From: Chryseobacterium balustinum
GTDB taxonomy: Bacteria > Bacteroidota > Bacteroidia > Flavobacteriales > Weeksellaceae
DNA length: 64,000 nucleotides
Reading direction: 5' to 3'
NCBI RefSeq assembly: GCF_900168205.1
Contig: NZ_FUZE01000005.1
Span: 161,676 to 225,675 of the forward strand
The notes beneath the pieces are model-generated. The model worked only from the letters and a program-made list of their open reading frames with translations. It was not told where the DNA came from and searched no databases. The position numbers and the translations under genes were made by a program. This document shows, piece by piece, positions 53,278-60,640 of the stretch. Position 1 is the first letter of the stretch, and the number at the start of each line of letters is the position of its first letter.

Positions 53278-53901
53278 ATGGAAAACTCGGTTCTATCATC
53301 AGAATTCACATCTTCACCAGAATTAGTAGAAAAATTATATCTCAACGGTAATAAGAAAACTTATAAAGAAGGAGATATTATTTTAGATGAAAATTCTTCT
53401 ATTCGCTCTATTCCGATTGTAATGAAAGGAATGATTAAGGTAATCAGAACTGAAGAAGATGGTCGGGAAATTTTACTGTATTATATTCAAGCGGGTGAAA
53501 GTTGCATCATGTCTTTTCTTGGCGGGATGCATAATGAAAAAAGTATTGTGAAAGCCGAAGTGGAAGAAGATGCCGAAATTCTGTTTTTACCCGTAGATAA
53601 AGTTTCTCTTTTCATAAAAGAATACCCGGAATGGCTGGATTATATTTTCAGACTATACCACAAACGTTTTGAAGAGTTGCTGGATATTATTAATGCCATC
53701 GCTTTTAAAAAAGTAGACGAAAGATTATTGAACCTTCTGATTAAAAAAACTGAAATCTCTCAATCTAAAACCATCATCATTACTCATGAGCAGCTTGCTA
53801 ATGAGTTGGGAACGGCAAGAGTTGTCGTCTCCAGGCTTTTAAAACAGTTGGAAGATACAGGTAAATTAAAACTCGGGAGAAATAAAATTATACTTTTATA
53901 G
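53278..53901 (+). CDS. Crp/Fnr-family transcriptional regulator
   Basis: This is a 207-residue regulator with a cupin-like effector domain at about 15-130 (KTYKEGDIILDENSSIRSIPIVMKGMIKVI ... GESCIMSFLGGM) and a C-terminal winged helix at about 145-207 (THEQLANELGTARVVVSRLLKQLEDTGKLKLGRNKIIL). The ATG at 53278 is used; a TTG at 53248 would overlap the GH20 gene. No cysteine cluster typical of Fnr is seen, although Cys near residue 80 could sense sulfur species. It sits immediately before a reactive-sulfur operon whose two promoters share an 18-bp motif, so it likely controls them. Confidence 0.92.
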   Translation: MENSVLSSEFTSSPELVEKLYLNGNKKTYKEGDIILDENSSIRSIPIVMKGMIKVIRTEEDGREILLYYIQAGESCIMSFLGGMHNEKSIVKAEVEEDAEILFLPVDKVSLFIKEYPEWLDYIFRLYHKRFEELLDIINAIAFKKVDERLLNLLIKKTEISQSKTIIITHEQLANELGTARVVVSRLLKQLEDTGKLKLGRNKIILL

Positions 53902-53935
53902 CTTGTTTGAATTTGTATAGTGAATTCTAAAAAAA

Positions 53936-53956
53936 TAAAGCCTCAATGAGGCTTTA
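53936..53956 (+). terminator. Terminator of the Crp/Fnr gene
   Basis: TAAAGCCTCA/TGAGGCTTTA stem with a short loop. The T tail is short, so efficiency is uncertain. It separates the regulator from the tauE promoter. Confidence 0.65.
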
Positions 53957-53957
53957 C

Positions 53958-54005
53958 TTATGTAACAAAAGTAGCTGTAGGACTTTCAGGATATTTCCAT
54001 TTTTG
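53958..54005 (+). promoter_or_regulatory. tauE promoter with 18-bp operator copy 1
   Basis: TTATGTAACAAAAGTAGC (53958-53975) is repeated exactly at 54824-54841. In both places the motif starts 40 bases before a -7-like element, here CATTTTTG at 53998, one base off consensus. The motif takes the place of the missing -33 TTG, as expected for a site bound by an activator. It has partial dyad symmetry (GNNAC-N4-GTNNC). Confidence 0.65.
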
Positions 54006-54022
54006 CATCATAAAGTTGAGAA

Positions 54023-54817
54023 ATGGAAATTTTTGGTTATATCGCATCTGTTTTAATAGGTGTTTCTTTAGGTTTAATAGGCGGTGGCGGAAGTATTTTC
54101 ACTGTTCCGGTTTTGGTTTATTTTTTTGGGATTGATGCTTTTTTAGCAACAGAATATTCACTTTTTATAGTTGGAACCAGCAGTATAATAGGCTCTGTAT
54201 CTTACTTTAAAAATGGCTTGGTAAATATGAAAACCGTTTTAATCTTTGGTATTCCATCTGTCATCTCTATTTTTCTCACCCGTAATTTTTTGTTACCAAT
54301 CATTCCTGATTCTATTTTTAAGTTTGGAAACTTTGTAATGACAAAAAATATTTTTTTGCTCCTGATTTTTGCAGGCTTAATGATTGCTGCCTCGTACAAA
54401 ATGATTCGGAAAAATAAAGTATTAGAAATCAAGGCTACATCTTCACAAAAAAACAACGCTTTTTTAGCAGTAGGAGAAGGTTCTGTTGTAGGTTTTTTAA
54501 CAGGATTGGTTGGAGCGGGAGGAGGCTTTATGATTATTCCTGCATTGGTTAATTTTCTGAAAATGCCCATGAAAGTTGCCATCGGAACTTCTTTGGTTAT
54601 TATATCTGTCAATTCTCTTATCGGATTTTTTTCTTCAGTGAATCATCTGAAAATTGACTGGAGTTTTTTAGGAAGTATATCAGCAATTGCAATAGTAGGA
54701 ATTTTCATAGGAACACAATTATCAAAAAAAATCAACGGTGAAAAATTGAAACCCGTATTTGGATGGTTCATTTTGATAATGGTAGTTTATATTATTTTGA
54801 AAGAAATAATACTTTAA
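54023..54817 (+). CDS. TauE/SafE-family sulfite or sulfur-anion exporter
   Basis: This 264-residue membrane protein has about eight helices in two repeated halves, each with a glycine-rich motif: IGVSLGLIGGGGSIFTVPVLVYF near residue 10 and VGFLTGLVGAGGGFMIIPALVNFL near 155, the TauE/SafE hallmark. Members export sulfite, sulfoacetate or related anions. It starts 121 bases after the regulator stop and has its own promoter with the shared 18-bp motif. In this setting it probably exports sulfite or thiosulfate produced by the neighbouring dioxygenase. Confidence 0.93.
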   Translation: MEIFGYIASVLIGVSLGLIGGGGSIFTVPVLVYFFGIDAFLATEYSLFIVGTSSIIGSVSYFKNGLVNMKTVLIFGIPSVISIFLTRNFLLPIIPDSIFKFGNFVMTKNIFLLLIFAGLMIAASYKMIRKNKVLEIKATSSQKNNAFLAVGEGSVVGFLTGLVGAGGGFMIIPALVNFLKMPMKVAIGTSLVIISVNSLIGFFSSVNHLKIDWSFLGSISAIAIVGIFIGTQLSKKINGEKLKPVFGWFILIMVVYIILKEIIL

Positions 54818-54823
54818 AAATTG

Positions 54824-54871
54824 TTATGTAACAAAAGTAGCGGTGTGAGAAAAGTAGTTTAAGGAAATTTG
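54824..54871 (+). promoter_or_regulatory. Promoter of the persulfide dioxygenase operon with operator copy 2
   Basis: The same 18-bp motif occupies 54824-54841 and the -7-like GAAATTTG is at 54864-54871, one base off consensus. The motif-to-element distance is identical to copy 1, which argues for functional placement, probably by the adjacent Crp/Fnr protein. Confidence 0.65.
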
Positions 54872-54908
54872 CAGCACATAAAAATATCAATAAAATAAAT
54901 ATTTAAAG

Positions 54909-56321
54909 ATGAAGATAGAACAAATATATACCGGATGTCTTGCTCAAGGTGCTTATTATATCGTTTCTGATGGTGAAGCGGCAATTATAGACCCTTTAAG
55001 AGAAACCAAACCGTATATTGAAAGACTGGAAAAAGATAATGTTAAGCTGAAATATATTTTTGAAACCCATTTTCATGCAGATTTTGTAAGCGGACACATT
55101 GATTTGAGTAAAAAAACAAACGCTCCAATTGTTTACGGACCGACTGCTAATCCTGAATTTGAAGCCATTATAGCTCAAGACAATCAAATTTTTGAAATAG
55201 GAAAAATAAAGATTAAAGTGCTTCACACACCGGGACATACGATGGAAAGTTCTTCTTTTCTATTAATTGATGAAAACGGAAGAGAAAAAGCTTTATTCAG
55301 CGGCGACACCTTATTTTTAGGTGATGTTGGTCGTCCTGATTTAGCTCAGAAAGCTGAAAATATGACTCAGGAAGATTTAGCTGGACTTCTTTATGAAAGT
55401 TTATACAAAAAAATACTTCCTTTAGATGATGATATTATTGTTTATCCGGCTCATGGTGCGGGTTCGGCATGTGGAAAAAATATGCAGAAAGAAACAGTAG
55501 ACACCTTAGGAAATCAGAAAAAAACAAATTATGCGTTGAATCAAAATAGTAAAGAAAGTTTTATAAAAGCGGTTACAGACGGACTTCTTCCGCCTCCTGT
55601 ATATTTTGGGATGAATGTGGCGATGAATAAAAAAGGCTACGAAAGTTTTGATGATGTTGTTTCTAAAGGTTTAAACGCTCTTTCGCCCGAAGAATTTGAA
55701 AAAACTGCCGAACTTTTTGGAGCTTTGATTCTTGATGTGAGAAATAATGATGAATTTGCGAAAGGCTTTATTCCTCAGTCAATCAACATTGGTTTAAACG
55801 GCGATTTTGCACCTTGGGTCGGAGCTTTGATTGGTGATGTAAAACAGCCGATTTTATTAATTACGGATGAAAATAAGCAGGAAGAGACCTTAACAAGATT
55901 GAGCAGAGTTGGGTTTGATACTATTTTAGGTTTTTTCGAAGGTGGTTTTAAAGCTTGGAAAAAAAATGGCAGAGAAATAGACATCATTAACCGGATTTCT
56001 GCAAAACAATTTGAGAGCGAAATCAAAAATAAAGAAGTTAAAATCATCGATGTAAGAAAAGAAAGCGAATACCAATCAGAACATGTGAATGAAGCCTACA
56101 ATATGCCATTAGCATATATCAATGATTGGATTGGCAACTTAGATTCAGAAAAACATTTCTATCTTCATTGTGCAGGAGGCTATCGAAGTATGATGGCGGC
56201 AAGTATTCTGCAAGCCAGAGGATACCGAAATTTCACAGAAATCGAAGGCGGTTTTGCTGCGATTGCAAATACTGAAGTTTCTAAAAGTAATTTTGTTTGT
56301 CAAACTAAAATTTTTAAATAA
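54909..56321 (+). CDS. Persulfide dioxygenase-rhodanese fusion (CstB-like)
   Basis: This is a 470-residue cytoplasmic protein of the CstB type. An N-terminal metallo-beta-lactamase domain (about 1-240) carries THFHADFVSGH (His54, His56, Asp58), HTPGHT and FSGDTLFLGDVGRPDL, the iron-site motifs of persulfide dioxygenases. A first rhodanese domain (about 265-355, ALILDVRNNDEF) lacks an active cysteine. A second (about 365-465, IIDVRKESEY) has Cys421 in HCAGGYRS. CstB oxidises persulfides, yielding thiosulfate or sulfite, which suits detoxification. The downstream transporters begin 18 bases later. Confidence 0.93.
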   Translation: MKIEQIYTGCLAQGAYYIVSDGEAAIIDPLRETKPYIERLEKDNVKLKYIFETHFHADFVSGHIDLSKKTNAPIVYGPTANPEFEAIIAQDNQIFEIGKIKIKVLHTPGHTMESSSFLLIDENGREKALFSGDTLFLGDVGRPDLAQKAENMTQEDLAGLLYESLYKKILPLDDDIIVYPAHGAGSACGKNMQKETVDTLGNQKKTNYALNQNSKESFIKAVTDGLLPPPVYFGMNVAMNKKGYESFDDVVSKGLNALSPEEFEKTAELFGALILDVRNNDEFAKGFIPQSINIGLNGDFAPWVGALIGDVKQPILLITDENKQEETLTRLSRVGFDTILGFFEGGFKAWKKNGREIDIINRISAKQFESEIKNKEVKIIDVRKESEYQSEHVNEAYNMPLAYINDWIGNLDSEKHFYLHCAGGYRSMMAASILQARGYRNFTEIEGGFAAIANTEVSKSNFVCQTKIFK

Positions 56322-56339
56322 TTAAATTCGAAAAAAATA

Positions 56340-56903
56340 ATGTTAGAAATCATAAAAGAACCTTGGCCTTGGTATATTGCAGGTCCGCTCATCGGTCTTA
56401 CAGTTCCTGCGCTGTTAATTTTAGGAAATAAATCATTCGGAATCAGTTCGTCATTACGACATATTTGTGCTGCTTGTATTCCTGCAAACGTAAACTTTTT
56501 TAAGTACGACTGGAAAAAGGAGTCGTGGAATTTGTTCTTCGTATTAGGAATTTTCTTTGGAGGAATGATTGCTTCATATTTTTTGATAAATCCGGGTGAA
56601 ATTTCAGTCAATCCAAAACTTAAAGCAGAATTGGCAACCTACGGAATTACAGATTACAGTAATCTTGTGCCAACACAGCTGATGAATTTTGAAAGTTTAT
56701 TAACGCTAAAAGGTTTTCTTCTGATCGTTGTCGGTGGGTTTTTGGTAGGTTTTGGAACCCGATATGCGGGAGGTTGTACAAGCGGACATTCGATAATGGG
56801 AGTTTCTAATCTTCAATGGCCTTCTTTGGTAGCAACAATTTGCTTTATGGCAGGAGGCTTTTTAATGGCAAATGTAATTTTGCCAATCATTCTTTCACTT
56901 TAA
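56340..56903 (+). CDS. YeeE/YedE-family sulfur transporter half
   Basis: This 187-residue membrane protein has about four helices. It carries the conserved cysteine motif [20 protein letters not shown] of YeeE/YedE proteins, and an extra CAACIPANV near residue 42. E. coli YeeE takes up thiosulfate, and split two-gene forms (PmpA/PmpB-like) also exist. It follows the persulfide dioxygenase by 18 bases and precedes a second half-size partner by 11 bases, so the pair probably form one transporter. Confidence 0.9.
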   Translation: MLEIIKEPWPWYIAGPLIGLTVPALLILGNKSFGISSSLRHICAACIPANVNFFKYDWKKESWNLFFVLGIFFGGMIASYFLINPGEISVNPKLKAELATYGITDYSNLVPTQLMNFESLLTLKGFLLIVVGGFLVGFGTRYAGGCTSGHSIMGVSNLQWPSLVATICFMAGGFLMANVILPIILSL

Positions 56904-56914
56904 TTTATTTAAAA

Positions 56915-57397
56915 ATGACAAAAGAAAAAGACATACGTCATCAAAATACCATTTGCACTAACGAAACTAATCTTCAGCATCAATGGTATTACAATCTCAA
57001 ATATCTTTTAGTGGGTATTTTATTCGGAATTGTTTTTGTAAAAGCTGAAATCATAAGCTGGTTCAGAATTCAGGAAATGTTTCGTTTACAATCATTTCAT
57101 ATGTATGGGGCTATCGGAACTGCCATTCTTACAGGAATGATTTCTATTTGGTTGATTAAAAGATTTAATATAAAAACCATTCATGGAGAATCTATTGTAA
57201 TAGCTCCAAAAAAATTCAATAAAGGACAAATCTATGGCGGATTGATTTTCGGATTTGGCTGGGCAATTACCGGAGCATGTCCCGGTCCTTTATTCGCACA
57301 AATAGGAACGGGTGCTTTAGTAGTAACAATTACTTTGCTGAGCGCCATTTTTGGAACTTGGGTTTACGGATATTTCAGAGAAAAACTACCTCATTAA
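56915..57397 (+). CDS. DUF6691/YeeE-like sulfur transporter half
   Basis: This 160-residue membrane protein has about four helices (NLKYLLVGILFGIVFV, GAIGTAILTGMISIWL, GGLIFGFGWAITG, LVVTITLLSAIFGTWVYGY). The cysteine motif GWAITGACPGPLFAQIG pairs with the GGCTSGH motif of the preceding protein. The ATG at 56915 lies just after the upstream stop; a longer frame from 56816 would overlap the preceding gene by 88 bases. It is the last gene of the sulfur operon, whose products together would oxidise and move reactive sulfur. Confidence 0.88.
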   Translation: MTKEKDIRHQNTICTNETNLQHQWYYNLKYLLVGILFGIVFVKAEIISWFRIQEMFRLQSFHMYGAIGTAILTGMISIWLIKRFNIKTIHGESIVIAPKKFNKGQIYGGLIFGFGWAITGACPGPLFAQIGTGALVVTITLLSAIFGTWVYGYFREKLPH

Positions 57398-57480
57398 TTG
57401 TGTTGCTACAGACTCTTTTCTGCAATCATTTTTTTACTGATGCAAAATTTTAGTAATTTAGAAAAATCTTAAACCGTATC

Positions 57481-58473
57481 ATGGACAGTAGAAGGAAATT
57501 CCTTAAAAAATCAGCACTCATTTCTTCAGCATTATTGTTAAATCCATTGGATTTGATTGCTAAAGACTCACCAGAGAATACAAAAGTAATTAATAAACCC
57601 ATCGTACTTTCCACCTGGAATTTTGGTTTAAAAGCCAATGAAGAAGCATGGACGATTCTTGGAAAAGGCGGACGAGCTCTGGATGCGGTTGAAAAAGGTG
57701 TTCGTTTGGTAGAAAATGACCCGAATGAAAGAAGTGTCGGTTACGGAGGTCGTCCCGACAGAGACGGAAGAGTAACGCTCGATGCCTGTATTATGGATGA
57801 TAATTATAATATCGGTTCGGTAGCTTGTCTTGAAAATATTAAAAATCCAATTTCTGTAGCTAGAGCAGTGATGGAAAAAACACCTCACGTGATGTTGGTG
57901 GGTGATGGAGCGTTACAGTTTGCCGTTTCTCAAGGTTTTAAAAAAGAAAATATTCTCACCGCAGAATCCGAAAAAGAGTGGAAAGAATGGTTAAAAGACA
58001 GCAAATATCAACCCATTGTCAATATTGAAAATCACGACACAATTGGAATGATTGCGCTCGATGCTCAAGGAAATCTTTCGGGAGCTTGTACAACGAGCGG
58101 AATGGCTTTTAAAATGCACGGCAGAGTAGGAGATTCTCCAATTATTGGAGCTGGTTTATTTGTTGATAACGAAGTTGGGGCAGCAACAGCGACAGGTCAC
58201 GGTGAAGAAGTAATAAGAACGGTAGGAACTCATCTCGTGGTTGAATTGATGAGACAAGGAAGAAATCCTCAACAGGCGTGTAAAGAAGCGGTTGAAAGAA
58301 TCGTGAAAATTACTAAAAGAAGAAATAAAAGTTTAAAAGATATTCAGGTTGGCTTTATTGCGATTAATAAAAAAGGTGAATACGGTTCTTATTGCATTCA
58401 GGACGGATTTAATTTCGCTGTTTACGACCAAAAAGGGAACCGTCTGGAAAAACCAGAATTTGCTTTAAAATAA
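57481..58473 (+). CDS. Glycosylasparaginase (N4-GlcNAc-L-asparaginase), Ntn hydrolase
   Basis: This 330-residue precursor resembles the well-studied Elizabethkingia meningoseptica enzyme, which cleaves the GlcNAc-Asn bond of N-glycans. Autocleavage before Thr187 in NHDTIGMIALDAQGNLSG would expose the catalytic threonine and give alpha and beta chains. GRVGDSPIIGAGLFVDNEVGAATATGHGE is the substrate-binding block. The N terminus has a twin-arginine-type signal (SRRKFLKKSALISSALLL), pointing to export in folded form to the periplasm. It is monocistronic as far as seen. Confidence 0.93.
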   Translation: MDSRRKFLKKSALISSALLLNPLDLIAKDSPENTKVINKPIVLSTWNFGLKANEEAWTILGKGGRALDAVEKGVRLVENDPNERSVGYGGRPDRDGRVTLDACIMDDNYNIGSVACLENIKNPISVARAVMEKTPHVMLVGDGALQFAVSQGFKKENILTAESEKEWKEWLKDSKYQPIVNIENHDTIGMIALDAQGNLSGACTTSGMAFKMHGRVGDSPIIGAGLFVDNEVGAATATGHGEEVIRTVGTHLVVELMRQGRNPQQACKEAVERIVKITKRRNKSLKDIQVGFIAINKKGEYGSYCIQDGFNFAVYDQKGNRLEKPEFALK

Positions 58474-58514
58474 AAAGTTAAATTTTAAATCTAAAGCGTT
58501 TATCAATCAATAGG

Positions 58515-58569
58515 AACGGGCTTTAGCCCGTTTTAAATATAATAGATTATCCATTTGGCTTTAGCCAAA
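58515..58569 (+). repeat. Two hairpins with a shared GGCTTTAGCC core
   Basis: AACGGGCTTTAGCCCGTT (58515-58532) and TTTGGCTTTAGCCAAA (58554-58569) lie in the 111-base gap before the lipoprotein gene. They have the same TTTA loop and centre but different flanks. This GGCTAAAGCC repeat is, from memory, common in Bacteroidota intergenic DNA. The first could act as a terminator. Confidence 0.6.
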
Positions 58570-58584
58570 ACCTAAACAAAGAAT

Positions 58585-59127
58585 ATGAAAAACATATTTA
58601 TTATTAGTTTACTTTTAATAATAGGTTGCAGTGAGACTAAAAAGGAAGAAATTAAAATTAATAATCTCCCTAAAGAATCTGTAGTAGAAAATAATTCCAA
58701 AGATACCGCTGAAGCAAAAACCTGGTTGGTGAAAAGTATCGAAAGCTATTTTAATGCAGATATTTCTAATCAAGAAAATATCATGCAAAATATAACAACC
58801 AAAGATTATTATGAATTCAAAACAGATGCAACAAATGTTGATTTGGATGTTGATGGAAGTCTCACATTGAAAGAGTTCCAGCAAAAATGGAAGAATAAGT
58901 TCAATACCGAAAATGTTGCTTTAAATACAGGTTTTCTTATCTCAGCACAAGATTGGACGAAAATTGAAGTAAAAAAATGCGACTTAAATGCAAGTCTTGA
59001 AAATGATTACAGTTTTTATGTAGAGTTGCAAGATATAGAATCTAAAGAGGTTTTTAAACGAATTATTAAGGTCACTAAAATCAAAAACAAATTCTTCATT
59101 GGAAATGTTTTAGAAAAAGTTAATTAA
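58585..59127 (+). CDS. Lipoprotein with an EF-hand-like loop, unknown function
   Basis: This 180-residue protein has a lipoprotein signal (KNIFIISLLLIIGC) with Cys15 as lipid site. Its mid region contains DLDVDGSLTLKE at residues 86-97, which fits the 12-residue EF-hand calcium loop (acidic at 1, 3, 5, glycine at 6, glutamate at 12). The flanking helices are plausible on the C side only (FQQKWKNKF). The rest is a helix-beta fold resembling nuclear-transport-factor-2-like proteins, but I cannot assign it. The gene lies 21 bases before cutC. Confidence 0.75.
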   Translation: MKNIFIISLLLIIGCSETKKEEIKINNLPKESVVENNSKDTAEAKTWLVKSIESYFNADISNQENIMQNITTKDYYEFKTDATNVDLDVDGSLTLKEFQQKWKNKFNTENVALNTGFLISAQDWTKIEVKKCDLNASLENDYSFYVELQDIESKEVFKRIIKVTKIKNKFFIGNVLEKVN

Positions 59128-59147
59128 AAAATTAAAGAATAAAATAT

Positions 59148-59810
59148 ATGTTCTTAGAAATTGCCACATTTGATATCGCTTCTGCCGAAATTGCTTTAAA
59201 TTCTGTTGCAGACAGAATTGAATTTTGTGCAGACATCAATTCAGGAGGAATTACCCCCGATCTGGAAGAATTGAGATATTTGAAAGAAAAATATTCGAAA
59301 CCGATTCATGTAATGATTCGTCCTGTAGGAGGAGGTTTTTTATATACCGATTCAGAATTCAGGCAAATGCAGAAAAGTATTATTGAGTTTTCTAAAACCA
59401 ATGCAGATGGTTTTGTTTTCGGGATCTTAGATGAATACCAGGAAATAGATATCGACAAAAATAAAATCTTAATTGAATTAGCCAACGGAAAACCTTGTGT
59501 TTTTCATAGAGCTATTGACCGAACCAAAAATATTTTTGAATCGACCGAAAAGCTTATTGAATTAGGTTTTAAAGAAATTCTTACTTCCGGAGGAGAAAAT
59601 TCTGCAATGGAAGGAAAAGAAAATTTAAAAAAGCTTGTTGAAGGTTATTCTGATGATATCAAAATCTTGATTGGTGGCGGTGTTCGCTCTAATAATATTT
59701 CAGAATTGAAAAATGTAACTAAGGGTCAATATTTTCATTCTTCAGCGGTTTTGTCTTATGAATCTTTTGCCAACGCAGATGAAATTAAAAAGTTGAAAGT
59801 TAATTTGTAA
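59148..59810 (+). CDS. cutC: Copper homeostasis protein CutC
   Basis: This 220-residue TIM-barrel protein of the CutC family has the family blocks EIATFDIASAEIALNSVADRIEFCADINSGGITPDLEEL, VMIRPVGGGFLYTDSEF, HRAIDRTKNIFESTEKLIELGFKEILTSGG, and ILIGGGVRSNN. CutC was named from copper tolerance in E. coli, though its true biochemical role is disputed. It starts 21 bases after the lipoprotein stop, so the two may share a transcript. The structured repeats begin 30 bases downstream. Confidence 0.93.
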   Translation: MFLEIATFDIASAEIALNSVADRIEFCADINSGGITPDLEELRYLKEKYSKPIHVMIRPVGGGFLYTDSEFRQMQKSIIEFSKTNADGFVFGILDEYQEIDIDKNKILIELANGKPCVFHRAIDRTKNIFESTEKLIELGFKEILTSGGENSAMEGKENLKKLVEGYSDDIKILIGGGVRSNNISELKNVTKGQYFHSSAVLSYESFANADEIKKLKVNL

Positions 59811-59840
59811 ATTTTTAGCTTTAAAATGGATGTTTTTTTA

Positions 59841-59993
59841 ACGCAAAGTTTTATATGTGTACCGCTAATTTTAAGAAGCAAAGAGTAACGAACAAGTCGC
59901 TTAAGCGTGAAAATATACATGCGCTTAATAAAATCAATTTATTGATTCCTCTTTGCTCCTTAACTAAAGCATAAAGCAAAAAGATCTTTGCGT
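59841..59993 (+). repeat. Nested inverted-repeat element, copy 1
   Basis: It is bounded by ACGCAAAG (59841-59848) and CTTTGCGT (59986-59993). Inside are AGCAAAGAG/CTCTTTGCT (59877-59885 and 59949-59957), TTAAGCG/CGCTTAA (59901-59907 and 59922-59928) and the hairpin AATCAATTTATTGATT (59932-59947). The arms nest to give a two-armed branched structure. Copy 2 starts 199 bases on. Confidence 0.75.
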
Positions 59994-60039
59994 CAAAAAA
60001 TAATAACACAAGATATATAAATGATTGAAAATATTTTAG

Positions 60040-60193
60040 ACGCAAAGATTAATCTAAATATATCTAAATTTAATAAGCAAAGAATTGCGACAGAGTCCCT
60101 ATTAAGCTTGAAAAAACGTTCGCTTAATAAAATCAATTTATTGATTCCTCTTTGCTCCTTAAACTAAAACATAAAGAAAAAAAATCTTTGCGT
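60040..60193 (+). repeat. Nested inverted-repeat element, copy 2
   Basis: It has the same boundaries ACGCAAAG (60040-60047) and CTTTGCGT (60186-60193). A 42-base block is identical to copy 1 (60121-60162 and 59922-59963). ATTAAGC/GCTTAAT replaces TTAAGCG/CGCTTAA, keeping the pairing. Positions of the arms match copy 1 to within one base while the sequence between them differs widely. The gap from 59811 to 60262 holds only these elements. Confidence 0.75.
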
Positions 60194-60262
60194 TAAAAAA
60201 AATCATACAAAGTATATCGATAAAAAACGAGATGGTAAAATTTTAAAAACACACAATCACAA

Positions 60263-60640
60263 ATGACAGAAAACGAATTATCATATAAAATTATAGGAGC
60301 AGCTTTAGAGGTTCATAAAACTTTGGGAGTTGGTTTACTCGAAAACGCCTATGAAGTTGCTTTGGCCTATGAATTAAAAGAGCTTGGTTTGAAGGTTGAA
60401 AGTCAGTTATTACTTCCTCTAAAATATAAAAGTGAACTCATCGATAACGCTTATAGAATTGATTTGATTGTAGAAAATAAAATAATTATTGAAATAAAAT
60501 CTGTTGTAGAAATTCATCCAGTTTTTTACTCACAAATAACAACATATTTAAAATTAACCAATATTAAACTAGGTCTTCTCATTAATTTTAATACCCCGCT
60601 TATCAAAGACGGAATCCATAGAATTGTAAATAAACAGTAG
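60263..60640 (+). CDS. GxxExxY protein, PD-(D/E)XK nuclease fold
   Basis: This 125-residue protein belongs to the GxxExxY family (PF13366-like). The naming motif is GLLENAY at residues 24-30. The nuclease-like core RIDLIVENKIIIEIKSV has Asp67, Glu77 and Lys79, a plausible PD-(D/E)XK site. Family members have no assigned function. From memory, they often lie beside ACGCAAAG-type repeats in Bacteroidota, and here two such elements sit 70 bases upstream. The stop directly abuts the next ATG at 60641, so the mannosidase may be read from the same transcript. Confidence 0.9.
   Translation: MTENELSYKIIGAALEVHKTLGVGLLENAYEVALAYELKELGLKVESQLLLPLKYKSELIDNAYRIDLIVENKIIIEIKSVVEIHPVFYSQITTYLKLTNIKLGLLINFNTPLIKDGIHRIVNKQ

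Noticed and set aside
53278..53901. Oxygen-sensing Fnr proper
   Set aside because: The N-terminal cysteine cluster needed for an iron-sulfur cluster is missing; only the broad Crp/Fnr family can be stated.
54202..54612. 136-codon minus-strand frame over tauE
   Set aside because: It is a shadow of the membrane protein gene on the other strand, with no independent support.
59841..60193. CRISPR-like repeat pair
   Set aside because: Only two long copies with internal inverted repeats; no short spacers, leader or cas genes.
59841..60640. Retron or diversity-generating element
   Set aside because: No reverse transcriptase gene lies nearby; the only adjacent gene is the GxxExxY protein.
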